From: Acidobacteriota bacterium
GTDB lineage: Bacteria > Acidobacteriota > Terriglobia > Bryobacterales > Bryobacteraceae
Assembly: GCA_018268935.1 (NCBI GenBank)
Contig: JAFDVS010000120.1
Location: 1-36,995 of the forward strand
DNA: 36,995 nucleotides
Reading direction: 5' to 3'
Shown: in pieces, positions 24,373 through 32,430 of the stretch
Layout of the letters: the number at the start of each line of letters is the position of its first letter
How positions within the stretch are numbered: the first letter of the stretch is position 1
Translations under genes and position numbers: made by a program
Notes under the pieces: generated by a model
What the model saw: only the letters and a program-made list of their open reading frames with translations
Databases searched by the model: none
What the model was told of the DNA's origin: nothing

Positions 24373-24888
24373 TTAGCGCAGGTAGCGCTCTGAGAGAATG
24401 CGCCGGTGGTGGACCTCGTGACCGGCGATAGTCCAGGCAAGGGCGCGGACGCTCATGCGGTTCCCGTTGGCGACGCCGGTGCGCGACCATTCTTCGTCAT
24501 TCAATTGGCGGAAGAACAGGATGTTGGCTTGGCGAACGAGGGCGAATTCCCGGAGCAGATCAGCCAGGGGCACGGAGTCGAAGCGGGCGTTGGCGACGAA
24601 GTCGTTTTCTTCGAAGCTGTGCAATTCGGTTTTGTCGAGGCGCGCGTAACGCAGTGCCCGATAGGCGAAGATTCGTTCGGCGTCAATGAGGTGGCCGATG
24701 ACTTCCTTGATGCTCCACTTGCCATCGGCGTAGCGGTGGAGAGCTTGGGAGTCGCTCAATCCGGCAAGTAGGGATTGCGTTTTTGCCATTTCCGCATCGA
24801 GGACTCGAAAGAGATCGTTGCCTTCCACCTGGCTGATGTAGCGGCCGAAGTAGACGGCGTATTCGGAGGCGTCCGGTACGGTAACCAT
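24373..24888 (-). CDS. DinB family (four-helix, metal-binding) protein
   Basis: The 171-aa protein is a DinB-like four-helix bundle. The metal-ligand pattern is present: an N-terminal helix followed by W-S-I-K-E-V-I-G-H-L-I-D-A-E-R, then the late A-G-H-E-V-H-H-R-R-I-L helix, giving three His. DinB/YfiT-type proteins include thiol-dependent S-transferases and bacillithiol-related enzymes; activity here is not known. The gene starts 22 bases from the divergent penicillin acylase-like gene, so the two share a promoter region; the ATG at 24888 is near the acylase start. Confidence 0.82.
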   Translation of the reverse strand: MVTVPDASEYAVYFGRYISQVEGNDLFRVLDAEMAKTQSLLAGLSDSQALHRYADGKWSIKEVIGHLIDAERIFAYRALRYARLDKTELHSFEENDFVANARFDSVPLADLLREFALVRQANILFFRQLNDEEWSRTGVANGNRMSVRALAWTIAGHEVHHRRILSERYLR

Positions 24889-24910
24889 GCTTCATGGTAA
24901 CAAGGACTAT

Positions 24911-26923
24911 ATGCGCCTTTTCCCGATGCTGCTGTTACTTGCCACGACAGCCGCTGCCCACGATGTCACGATTCATCGCGACGAATACGGTGTTCCGCAC
25001 ATTTACGGAAAAACAGACGCCGATGTTGCGTTTGGCCTGGCGTATGCCATGGCGGAGGATAACTTCTGGCAACTGGAGGAGGATTACATCCGGCAGTTGG
25101 GACGGGAGCCGGAAGTGTACGGGAAGGAGCGGTTGGAAAGCGCCATTGCGTTCCGGCTGTATGAAGTGGAGAAGCGGGCGCGTGCGGAGTATGCGTCGGC
25201 GCCTCGGGCCATGCGGGCGGTGCTGGACGGGTTTGCGGCCGGGTACAACCATTATCTTTCGCAGCATGTGCCGGTGAAGCCGCGGCTACTGAAGACGCTG
25301 GAAGGCTGGCAGGTGCTCGCTTTTCAGGATGCGAGTCCAGGGTTGGCGGGCAACGGGGTGCGCATGGAAGATGTGCGGCGGGAATTCCCGATGGTGGGGA
25401 GCGCACGGCCAGTGACGGCGGAGGGGGAAGAGGGTGATGAGGGGTCAAACATGTGGGCCATTCGAGCGCAGAAGAGTGCCTCTGGCAAGGCGATGCTGTT
25501 TCTGAATCCTCACGTGGGATTTTTTGGCGGGGGACAGCGGTATGAAGCGCACCTGGAGTCGAAGGAAGGTTTGCAGGTGTCGGGATTCGCGATTCTTGGC
25601 ACGCCGTACATACGCTCCGGATTCACGGCGTGGCACGGATGGTGTCACACGAACAACAATGCCGATATTGTGGATGTCTGGATGGAGCCGGAGAAGGCGG
25701 AAGGCGTGGAATCTTGGGAGGAGGAGATTGCCACATCGGAGGGGCCTGTGCGGGTGCGGTTTCGCAAATCGAAGCATGGCGGGATTACCGGGGTTCGTGA
25801 CGGGAGGGTGCTGGCGAAGCGTGGAGCGGGCGCGACGCCGCTGGCGCTGATGACGCAGCGCATTGGCATGGCGAAGGCACGGACGTTGGATGGCTTCAAG
25901 AAGGAGATGGAGCGGCGCGCCATTACCGGATCGAACACGATGTACGCCGACCGGGGAGGGAATATCTACTATCTGCACGGCAATGCGATCCCGAAGCGGA
26001 ATCCGAAGTTCGATTGGACTCAGCCTGTGGATGGGGGTGATGCGGAGGCCGAATGGCAGGGACTGCATGGATTCGATGAGTTGCCGCAATTCCTCAATCC
26101 GCCGAGCGGGTTTCTGCAGAACTGCAATTCCACTCCGTTGCTGGCCGCGGGGGAGCCAGGGTCGATTTCCACGTACGCTGGGTATTTCGTGCCGGAGCAG
26201 GACAATTTGCGCTCGCAACGGTCGCGGCAGATTCTGACCGGGCAGGCGAAGTTCACGTTTGAGCAGTGGAGCAAGGCCGCGCTTGATACGAAGATTTTGC
26301 TGGCGCGAAGCGAGATCGATGCGTTGGGTCAACTTTCCTCTTACAACACGTACATCCCGGAACTGGTGAAGGCGCTTCAGGAATGGGATACGGTCAGCAC
26401 CCTGAAGTCCGTGCCCATGACGCTGTTCATGGCAGCCTACCTTCTGCGTCCGGACCGTACGAAGCAGACGGGTTTCCTCACGCCGGAAACGCTGCAGCGC
26501 GTGAAAGCGGAGTTGGAGCGTGACTTCGGTACGTGGCGCGTTCCGTATGGGGAGTGGAACCGCATGCAGCGCGTCCACACATCGGGCCGAGAGGAGGGCT
26601 TTCGGGACGATAAGCCGAGCACGGGTGTACCGGGTGCGCCTGGTCCGGTGGGGGTTATTTTCAATTTCTACACCACGACGGCGCCGCGGCAGAAGCGGAT
26701 GTATGGGCGCATGGGCAACACCTATGTAGCGGTAGTGGAGTTTGGGAAGAAGATCCGTGCCGAATCGCAACTGGTGTTTGGACAGAGCGCGGATCCGGCC
26801 TCGCCGCATTATCTGGATCAAGTGCCGCTGTACGCGGAGCAGAGATTCAAGCCGGCGTGGTTTTACCGGAGCGATGTGCGGAAGCACACGAAGCAGACGG
26901 TGCGGTTGCGAACGGGGGAGTAG
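24911..26923 (+). CDS. Penicillin acylase family (Ntn) hydrolase
   Basis: The protein is 670 aa from the ATG at 24911 (AAGGA 4 bases before it), with a signal peptide (M-R-L-F-P-M-L-L-L-L to about residue 16). It starts the mature part with I-H-R-D-E-Y-G-V-P-H-I-Y-G, the alpha-subunit start typical of the family, and has the autoprocessing and catalytic Ser179 in E-G-S-N-M-W-A-I. H-V-G-F-F, G-T-P-Y-I-R-S-G-F and N-N-N-A-D mark the beta chain. These periplasmic enzymes cleave amide bonds of acylated compounds, among them N-acyl-homoserine lactones and beta-lactams. The substrate here cannot be read; fatty-acyl amides are plausible. It ends before a terminator-like hairpin. Confidence 0.9.
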   Translation: MRLFPMLLLLATTAAAHDVTIHRDEYGVPHIYGKTDADVAFGLAYAMAEDNFWQLEEDYIRQLGREPEVYGKERLESAIAFRLYEVEKRARAEYASAPRAMRAVLDGFAAGYNHYLSQHVPVKPRLLKTLEGWQVLAFQDASPGLAGNGVRMEDVRREFPMVGSARPVTAEGEEGDEGSNMWAIRAQKSASGKAMLFLNPHVGFFGGGQRYEAHLESKEGLQVSGFAILGTPYIRSGFTAWHGWCHTNNNADIVDVWMEPEKAEGVESWEEEIATSEGPVRVRFRKSKHGGITGVRDGRVLAKRGAGATPLALMTQRIGMAKARTLDGFKKEMERRAITGSNTMYADRGGNIYYLHGNAIPKRNPKFDWTQPVDGGDAEAEWQGLHGFDELPQFLNPPSGFLQNCNSTPLLAAGEPGSISTYAGYFVPEQDNLRSQRSRQILTGQAKFTFEQWSKAALDTKILLARSEIDALGQLSSYNTYIPELVKALQEWDTVSTLKSVPMTLFMAAYLLRPDRTKQTGFLTPETLQRVKAELERDFGTWRVPYGEWNRMQRVHTSGREEGFRDDKPSTGVPGAPGPVGVIFNFYTTTAPRQKRMYGRMGNTYVAVVEFGKKIRAESQLVFGQSADPASPHYLDQVPLYAEQRFKPAWFYRSDVRKHTKQTVRLRTGE

Positions 26924-26943
26924 GGGTGGTGAAACTAGCGGCT

Positions 26944-27000
26944 GTGGGGGCGGCCTTCAGCCGAGGCAGGCCACATACGGCGATGGCCTGCCCCACTTTT
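26944..27000 (+). terminator. Branched terminator after the penicillin acylase-like gene
   Basis: An outer GTGGGG/CCCCAC arm (26944-26949 with 26991-26996), a GGC/GCC mini-stem and a 9-bp GGCAGGCCA/TGGCCTGCC stem (26965-26973 with 26984-26992) are followed by TTTT at 26997-27000. The outer and inner stems share two bases, so they may be alternatives. It sits between convergent genes. The 9-bp stem has a REP-like look. Confidence 0.6.
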
Positions 27001-27023
27001 CGCGTGAACGTTGGGGCGGGGGA

Positions 27024-27326
27024 TTAGAAGCGCTTGAGGCGGCCGCGAATGCGCTTGGAGATTTTTTCGATTTCTTCGGTTTTTTTGAGCATGCCGACGC
27101 TGAGCACGTGGCGGTCGTTTTTCTCGAGCTCCATTTTGAGGTCTTCGGCGAGTTTGAGGAGTTCGCCGGCATCCTTCAAGTTGCGCTCGTGGTCGGCTTT
27201 GAGGATTTCTTCGGTCTGCGATCTGCCGTCGGGCAGCCGCTTCGGCTCCTCCTCTTTCCGGACCTGTGACGAACCGATCCAGGCGGCCAAAGCCAGAACA
27301 AGGGAAAGAAGAGAAAACCGTCTCAT
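27024..27326 (-). CDS. Small exported coiled-coil protein
   Basis: The 100-aa protein starts M-R-R-F-S-L-L-S-L-V-L-A-L-A-A-W-I, a signal peptide ending near residue 20. The rest is almost entirely charged helix (about 36-98: D-H-E-R-N-L-K-D-A-G-E-L-L-K-L-A-E-D), suggesting a coiled coil. I do not recognise a family. It is divergent from hom (29 bases) and convergent to the acylase gene. Possibly a periplasmic structural or adaptor protein; no function can be claimed. Confidence 0.72.
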   Translation of the reverse strand: MRRFSLLSLVLALAAWIGSSQVRKEEEPKRLPDGRSQTEEILKADHERNLKDAGELLKLAEDLKMELEKNDRHVLSVGMLKKTEEIEKISKRIRGRLKRF

Positions 27327-27355
27327 GAAGCCTCGCTTGTTATCATATCCCTTGC

Positions 27356-28660
27356 ATGGAGCAAGTGAATGTTGGAATTGTTGGCGCCGGCAATGTCGGC
27401 ATGGGCGCGCTGACGATTCTCGCCGAAAACGCCGCCGAGATCACCCAGAAATTGGGGTTCCGGCTGAATGTCGCCGCGGTTTGCAGCCGGTCGATCGCAG
27501 AGAAGCCGATTCCCGCCGTACTGGCGGGGGTGAAGAAGACCACCGACTGGCGAGAGCTGATTGCCGATCCGGAGATCCACATCATTGCTGAGTTGGTGGG
27601 CGGCACGGGAGTGGCTCGGGAACTGATTGAGGCGGCGATCGCCGCGGGCAAATCGGTGGTGACCGCAAACAAAGAGCTGATGGCGCTGCATGGCGGGGCC
27701 ATTTGGGAACAGGCGATCCAGGCGGGCATCAACCTCGCAATGGAAGCGAGCGTGGCGGGCGGTATTCCGATCCACGCGGTACTGCGCGAGGGGATTTCCG
27801 GGGATCGAGTGGTGGCGTTGCAAGGCATCCTAAACGGGACCAGTAACTATATCCTTACGGAGATCGAGAAGAATGGTTCGGCGTTCGAGGAAGTTTTACA
27901 GGAGGCACAGCGGCTAGGCTATGCCGAGGCCGATCCATCGGCGGACATCGATGGATACGACGCGCGGTCCAAGCTGGCGATTCTCGCGGCGCTGGCATTC
28001 GGGAATCGGATTGTGCCTTCGGACATTCACACGGAAGGGATCCGGCGGATCGGGCCCATCGATTTCCAATATGCGCACCGGCTGGGGCATACAATCCGGT
28101 TGCTGTGTTCGGCGCGGCGTACACCGGAAGGCGTATTTCTGTCTGTGCGTCCGGCGTTAATCGCGCAATCGACGATTCTGGCTAGTGTGCAGGGTGCGTA
28201 CAACGCCATCTGGGTACGCGGGCACTACGGTCAGGACACGTTTTACTACGGGCGCGGGGCGGGTCCGAATCCGACTGGCGTAGCGGTGGTGAGCGATCTG
28301 ATGCGGGTGGCTCGCGAAATCCGTTCGGGAAGCCCGGAGCGTGTTTCGCCGTTCGCGCATGAGCGGTTGGAGGAGAATCAGCCTCTGCCGATTACCGAAC
28401 AGAAGAGCGCCTACTATTTGCGTTTCCGCGTTGAGGACCGGCCGGGAATCATCGCGGCGCTGGCCGGGATCCTTGCGGAGAAAAATGTGAGCCTGGACGC
28501 GGTGCTGCAGTTGCCGACGGATTCCAAGCACAACCTGCCGTTTGTGATCACGATTGAGCCGTGCCAGGAGCAGCAGGTGCGGGATGCTGTCGAACAGATG
28601 TCGAATCTCGATTTTATGGTGGAGCCGCCACTGGCTCTTCCGATGGAGAGGCCGTTATGA
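27356..28660 (+). CDS. hom: Homoserine dehydrogenase
   Basis: The 434-aa protein begins M-E-Q-V-N-V-G-I-V-G-A-G-N-V-G, the NAD(P)-binding motif. It has V-T-A-N-K-E (catalytic-domain start), G-I-P-I-H-A, G-I-L-N-G-T-S-N-Y-I-L and D-G-Y-D-A-R-S-K-L, all hallmarks of homoserine dehydrogenase, and a C-terminal ACT domain (about 347-430, D-R-P-G-I-I-A-A-L-A-G-I-L-A) that usually gives feedback inhibition by threonine. It reduces aspartate-semialdehyde to homoserine for threonine and methionine synthesis, in the cytoplasm. Its last codon overlaps the ATG of the methyltransferase gene (ATGA). Confidence 0.95.
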   Translation: MEQVNVGIVGAGNVGMGALTILAENAAEITQKLGFRLNVAAVCSRSIAEKPIPAVLAGVKKTTDWRELIADPEIHIIAELVGGTGVARELIEAAIAAGKSVVTANKELMALHGGAIWEQAIQAGINLAMEASVAGGIPIHAVLREGISGDRVVALQGILNGTSNYILTEIEKNGSAFEEVLQEAQRLGYAEADPSADIDGYDARSKLAILAALAFGNRIVPSDIHTEGIRRIGPIDFQYAHRLGHTIRLLCSARRTPEGVFLSVRPALIAQSTILASVQGAYNAIWVRGHYGQDTFYYGRGAGPNPTGVAVVSDLMRVAREIRSGSPERVSPFAHERLEENQPLPITEQKSAYYLRFRVEDRPGIIAALAGILAEKNVSLDAVLQLPTDSKHNLPFVITIEPCQEQQVRDAVEQMSNLDFMVEPPLALPMERPL

Positions 28661-29316
28661 AACGTGTTTTTCTGTTTGCTGTTTTGCTTGCCTGTGCCGG
28701 GCAGGCGTATGCACAGGTGGCCGCGGGTGCGAACTCGGGCTACAAGACGGAGGAAGGACGAGCGCGGGTAGCGAAAACACTGGCCGCGAGCGATCGTGAA
28801 GGGCGGCAAAAGCCAAAGGAACTGGTAGCCGCGTTGAAGCTGCAACCGGGGCAGACGGTGGTGGATCTGGGGACTGGGGTGGGATACATGCTGCCGTATC
28901 TGGCGGCGGCGGTGGGGGCCAACGGGAAGGTGATCGCCCAGGACATTTTCGAAGATTTTCTGAAGCAGGCAAAGGCTACGGCGGAGCAGAACAAGCTGGG
29001 GAACGTGGAATTTGTCCACGGGACAGACAGGAATCCGGGACTGGCGGCAAACTCGGCGGATCTGGTGTTCACGCTGGATGCCTATCATCATTTCGACTAT
29101 CCGGCGGACATGCTGGCGGTCATTCGCGCGTCACTGAGGGAAGGGGGGCGTTTTGCTTTGGTGGACTTTTACAAGGCCGGCTTCCGCGATCCGGCGCACA
29201 TCCGGCTGGATCAGGCGGATGTAATCAAAGAAGTGGAAGCGAACGGATTCCGGCTGGAATCGAAGGCCGATCACATGCCTGGGACGCAGTATATTGCCAT
29301 TTTCACGAAGAAGTGA
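28657..29316 (+). CDS. Class I SAM-dependent methyltransferase with signal peptide
   Basis: The protein is 219 aa from the ATG at 28657, which overlaps the hom stop (ATGA). It begins M-K-R-V-F-L-F-A-V-L-L-A-C-A-G-Q-A-Y-A-Q, a clear Sec signal, and then has the SAM-binding motif V-V-D-L-G-T-G-V-G-Y (68-77), D-L-V-F-T-L-D-A-Y-H-H-F and L-R-E-G-G-R-F-A-L-V-D-F-Y, which belong to the Rossmann methyltransferase fold. Export is odd because SAM is cytoplasmic; either the signal is a retained anchor or the protein has lost methyl transfer. It converges on the SBBP gene. Substrate unknown. Confidence 0.85.
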   Translation: MKRVFLFAVLLACAGQAYAQVAAGANSGYKTEEGRARVAKTLAASDREGRQKPKELVAALKLQPGQTVVDLGTGVGYMLPYLAAAVGANGKVIAQDIFEDFLKQAKATAEQNKLGNVEFVHGTDRNPGLAANSADLVFTLDAYHHFDYPADMLAVIRASLREGGRFALVDFYKAGFRDPAHIRLDQADVIKEVEANGFRLESKADHMPGTQYIAIFTKK

Positions 29317-29326
29317 GATGGATTGA

Positions 29327-30805
29327 TCAGCGGGCGATGCGGAGTACAAAGCCTGTGTTGACGATGCCTCCTGGCAGAGACGGACCGTTTTCTTCTTTGG
29401 GGAAATCGCGGGAGTTGGTATATCCGGTGACGTAGATTCCGTTGTTGGCGTCTATGGCAACACCGGTCACGATGTCCGTGGACAACCCACCGAGATAGGT
29501 TGAGTATTCGAGCCCGCGCTGGGGATGGAGGATGGAGACGAAGCCATCGACGGAAGTGCCGCCACGCGCGGTCTGCAGTGCGCCGCCCGCGAGGGGGAAG
29601 TTGTTGGAGGATGTGTAGCCGGCAACTGCGACGCGTCCATCGGGCAGAACAAACAATCCGTAGGGGATTTCGGTATCGCCATCTCCGAGGTAGGTGGAGT
29701 AGTCGATCAGGGCATCGCCGGGCCGGCTGGGATCCAGCGCCATGACGAAGACATCGGCATTTCCGACGTAGCTACGCTGGACGGCTGTCTCGGAAGTGGG
29801 GAAGTCGGAAGAGAAGGTATAGCCGGTAATCCAGATTTTTCCGTCGGCTGCGATCTGCATGGCGCGGGGGTAATCGGCGCCGTTGCCGCCGAAGTAGGTG
29901 CCGTACTGGATTCCGTTCAACCCGCTGACATTGGTGTCAATGCCGACGAGGAAACCATCGAAGAAGGAGGCGAGGAAGCCGCGATAGGAACTTCCGGTGG
30001 CTGGGAAATCATCTGACGATGTATAGCCAGTGAACCAGGCCACACCGCGGGCATCGATGGCGACGCCGGTGGCGATATCGGTTGACTTTCCACCGTAGAA
30101 GGTTGCATAGCGGAGGGGCGAGGGATTGGAGGGATCGACCTTGTAGAGGAACGCTTCCCAACCTCCGCGGTTGATGGGCTGGGCGCCGGAGGAGGCTTGG
30201 GGTAGCTCTTTGGAAGTGGTGTAGCCGACAACGTAGACGTTGAAGAGGCGGTCGACGGCGACACCGGTGACGTTCTCTGTGTTCAGGCCACCGTAGATGG
30301 AGGAGTGAACGAGGGAGTCGTTACCAGAGAAAGTTGGGTCGATCGCGGCCACGAAGGCGTCGGTTTCGCCGGCAAGGTCGAGTTGGGCGTAGTAACCGGC
30401 CTTGGGGAAGTCGGTGGAGTTGGTAATCCCGGCGACGTAGACGCGTCCCAAGGAATCGATTGTGATGCCGCGAGCTTCTTCGTTTCCTGTTCCACCGAGC
30501 CAGGTCCAGAATTGGAGGTTGATGACGCCATCGGCTTCGCGGCGGTACTTGGCGATGAAGACATCGCTGCCGCCTTTGGGGGAGCGCTGGAAGGGGTCAT
30601 TGGGGCCGGGTGTTTCAAACTGTGCGGTTGTGGAGCCAGCGACCCAGATGGAGCCATCGCGGTCCATGGCCATGGCTTGAACGGCGCCGGATTTGTCTCC
30701 CGTGATGTAGGCAGACCAATTGATGGAGGAGCGCTGGGCAAAGAGCGAAGGCGAGAAGGCGCCGAGTGCGACCAAGGATAGAGGGAGAAACCGGAAAAAC
30801 CGCAT
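29327..30805 (-). CDS. Secreted SBBP-type beta-propeller protein
   Basis: The 492-aa protein has a signal peptide (M-R-F-F-R-F-L-P-L-S-L-V to about residue 23) and then repeats of roughly 55-60 residues: I-T-I-D-S-L-G-R-V-Y-V-A-G-I-T-N-S-T-D-F-P and seven or so variants with V-A-V-D-x-x-x-x-V-Y-V-x-G-Y-T, ending S-x-D-F-P. This is the SBBP (seven-bladed beta-propeller) type widespread in Acidobacteriota and planctomycetes. It is likely an exported binding or adhesion protein. There are two Cys-free, Ser/Thr/Gly-rich repeat regions and no catalytic residues I recognise. Confidence 0.88.
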   Translation of the reverse strand: MRFFRFLPLSLVALGAFSPSLFAQRSSINWSAYITGDKSGAVQAMAMDRDGSIWVAGSTTAQFETPGPNDPFQRSPKGGSDVFIAKYRREADGVINLQFWTWLGGTGNEEARGITIDSLGRVYVAGITNSTDFPKAGYYAQLDLAGETDAFVAAIDPTFSGNDSLVHSSIYGGLNTENVTGVAVDRLFNVYVVGYTTSKELPQASSGAQPINRGGWEAFLYKVDPSNPSPLRYATFYGGKSTDIATGVAIDARGVAWFTGYTSSDDFPATGSSYRGFLASFFDGFLVGIDTNVSGLNGIQYGTYFGGNGADYPRAMQIAADGKIWITGYTFSSDFPTSETAVQRSYVGNADVFVMALDPSRPGDALIDYSTYLGDGDTEIPYGLFVLPDGRVAVAGYTSSNNFPLAGGALQTARGGTSVDGFVSILHPQRGLEYSTYLGGLSTDIVTGVAIDANNGIYVTGYTNSRDFPKEENGPSLPGGIVNTGFVLRIAR

Positions 30806-30888
30806 AGATAGAGTTGACGTGAAGCTGTATAGGTTCAGTTTCCATTATCTATGAAAGCGGGGCGGTCCGCTTGGGGCCGACCGGTCGC

Positions 30889-32382
30889 TTAGCGAACGAA
30901 GAGGACGCGGATGCGTTCGGCGGTATCGTTCATGACGTTCGACTGGGAGTCTAGCTCTTCGGCGGCCGCGGCGCTTTGTTGTGCGGCAGCAGCAGTTTGC
31001 TGGGTATCGCGCTGCATGTGTTCCATAGCGGTGGTCATTTCGCCGATAGCGCGGGACTCTTCTTCTCCGGCCTGCTGGACTTGTTCGACGAGGGTCAGCA
31101 TGCGGACCAGTTCGGTTTCGATGCCGGTAACGCCGGCTGCGAGGCGATCCAGGCGCTCTGTGCCTTCTTTGGTAGCGGTGGCGGAGGCGGTGACCAGTTC
31201 GCCCGTTTCGTGGGATGCCTGGGCACAGCGCTGGGCGAGGTGGCGGACTTCGTCAGCGACGACGGCGAAGCCAAGTCCGGCCTGACCGGCGCGGGCTGCC
31301 TCAACGGCTGCGTTGAGGGCGAGGATATTGGTCTGGAAGGCGATTTCGTCAATTGTTTTGAGGATGGTGACCACTTTGCCGGCCCTGACGTTCATTTCGC
31401 CCATGGCTTTGAGCATGGCTTGCAGCCGTTCGGCCGTTTCGTGCACGCGCTGGTTGACCTTCTGGCCAGCTTCGACCGTGGAGCGGAGGCGGTCGAGCCC
31501 TGCCAGAGAGGAACGGCGAGCTTCTTCGGCAGTGGCGGTGGTTTCGGTCAAGGAGCTGGCCTGATTGCTGGCGTTTTTGGCCAGGGTCTGGCTGGAGGAA
31601 GAAATCTGATGGGAGACTTGGCGGAAGGCAGACACGCCTCCGCCGATTTCTTCGACGGACTCACGGAGCTTGCCGGAGAGGCGGTTGAGAAGTACGGTCA
31701 TACCGGCGACCATGACCACGCTCAAGAGGACGAACAGGGAGATGGTCCAGTAGGTTCTGGCAATTTGAGCTTGTGAATCTCCGGCCACCTGTTCGAGTTG
31801 TTGCTGTTGGCTGGAGACAAGCTTGGCGGCGCTGTCCCCGGCTTTGAGCATGGCGGGGAGGACCTTATCTGTCGCGACTTCATGGGCTGCGGCAAAGTCG
31901 TTGGCTTGGGTCAGTTGCAGATACTCGTTATAGGCTGAGGTCCAAGCTTGCATGGATTGATCGATGGTGTTGACGGCGGATTTCTCTTCGGCGGTGAGGG
32001 AAGCTCCGCGCAGGCCTTGCAGATGTCCGTGGACTCTTTTCTGGAGGTCGGCGACACGGTTCCGTTGGACGTCGATGGCATCCACGGTGTGGCATCCGAC
32101 ACAGGTGTTGCTGTCCGCGGCGGCTTTGCCGAGCTGGGAATAGAAGTAGCCAATGACCACGGAGATCTGAGTGCCGCGCGCTTCTGCGCGCATTTGCTGG
32201 AAGAGGGTTTGCATGTCGGCAGCGCGGCCGGCTTTGACGGCTGTGCCTTTCACAGCGTTTTGCAGAGCGCCGCCGAGTGAGTGCACTGTCAACCAGTTCA
32301 GCCCGCCGAGCAAGATCACGACAAGGAAAAACAGCCCGCAGGCTATTAACATCTGAGCCCTGACTGTCATACGCGACTTCAT
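30889..32382 (-). CDS. Methyl-accepting chemotaxis protein with c-type haem motif in the sensor domain
   Basis: The protein is 497 aa from the ATG at 32382 (GGGGGA before it). Two membrane helices (about 11-33 and 211-232) enclose a periplasmic helical domain that contains C-V-G-C-H (Cys94, Cys97, His98), a c-type haem attachment site. The cytoplasmic part is a long coiled coil with the conserved hairpin tip A-F-Q-T-N-I-L-A-L-N-A-A-V-E-A-A-R-A-G and G-F-A-V-V-A-D-E-V-R. A HAMP domain is not obvious. It should bind CheA/CheW and steer motility; haem would make it an oxygen, redox or NO sensor. Haem attachment needs cytochrome c maturation, not seen in this window. A longer start at 32394 is possible. 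Confidence 0.9.
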   Translation of the reverse strand: MKSRMTVRAQMLIACGLFFLVVILLGGLNWLTVHSLGGALQNAVKGTAVKAGRAADMQTLFQQMRAEARGTQISVVIGYFYSQLGKAAADSNTCVGCHTVDAIDVQRNRVADLQKRVHGHLQGLRGASLTAEEKSAVNTIDQSMQAWTSAYNEYLQLTQANDFAAAHEVATDKVLPAMLKAGDSAAKLVSSQQQQLEQVAGDSQAQIARTYWTISLFVLLSVVMVAGMTVLLNRLSGKLRESVEEIGGGVSAFRQVSHQISSSSQTLAKNASNQASSLTETTATAEEARRSSLAGLDRLRSTVEAGQKVNQRVHETAERLQAMLKAMGEMNVRAGKVVTILKTIDEIAFQTNILALNAAVEAARAGQAGLGFAVVADEVRHLAQRCAQASHETGELVTASATATKEGTERLDRLAAGVTGIETELVRMLTLVEQVQQAGEEESRAIGEMTTAMEHMQRDTQQTAAAAQQSAAAAEELDSQSNVMNDTAERIRVLFVR

Positions 32383-32397
32383 ACGGTCCCCCAAAGA

Positions 32398-32424
32398 GCC
32401 TTATCGGCAAGAAATCGATAAGGC
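32398..32424 (-). promoter_or_regulatory. 9-bp hairpin between the sulfatase and chemoreceptor genes
   Basis: GCCTTATCG (32398-32406) and CGATAAGGC (32416-32424) are a perfect inverted repeat with a 9-base loop. It lies just after the sulfatase stop and ends about 16 bases before the chemoreceptor ATG on the minus strand, after which CTCTTT follows. It could be a terminator for the sulfatase or a control hairpin of the chemoreceptor message. Confidence 0.45.
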
Positions 32425-32430
32425 ACGGGG

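Noticed and set aside
30846..30888. GC-rich inverted repeat between the chemoreceptor and SBBP genes as a terminator
   Set aside because: Only a 5-bp CGGTC/GACCG stem with an 11-base loop and a weak T tract on the minus strand; too little to call.
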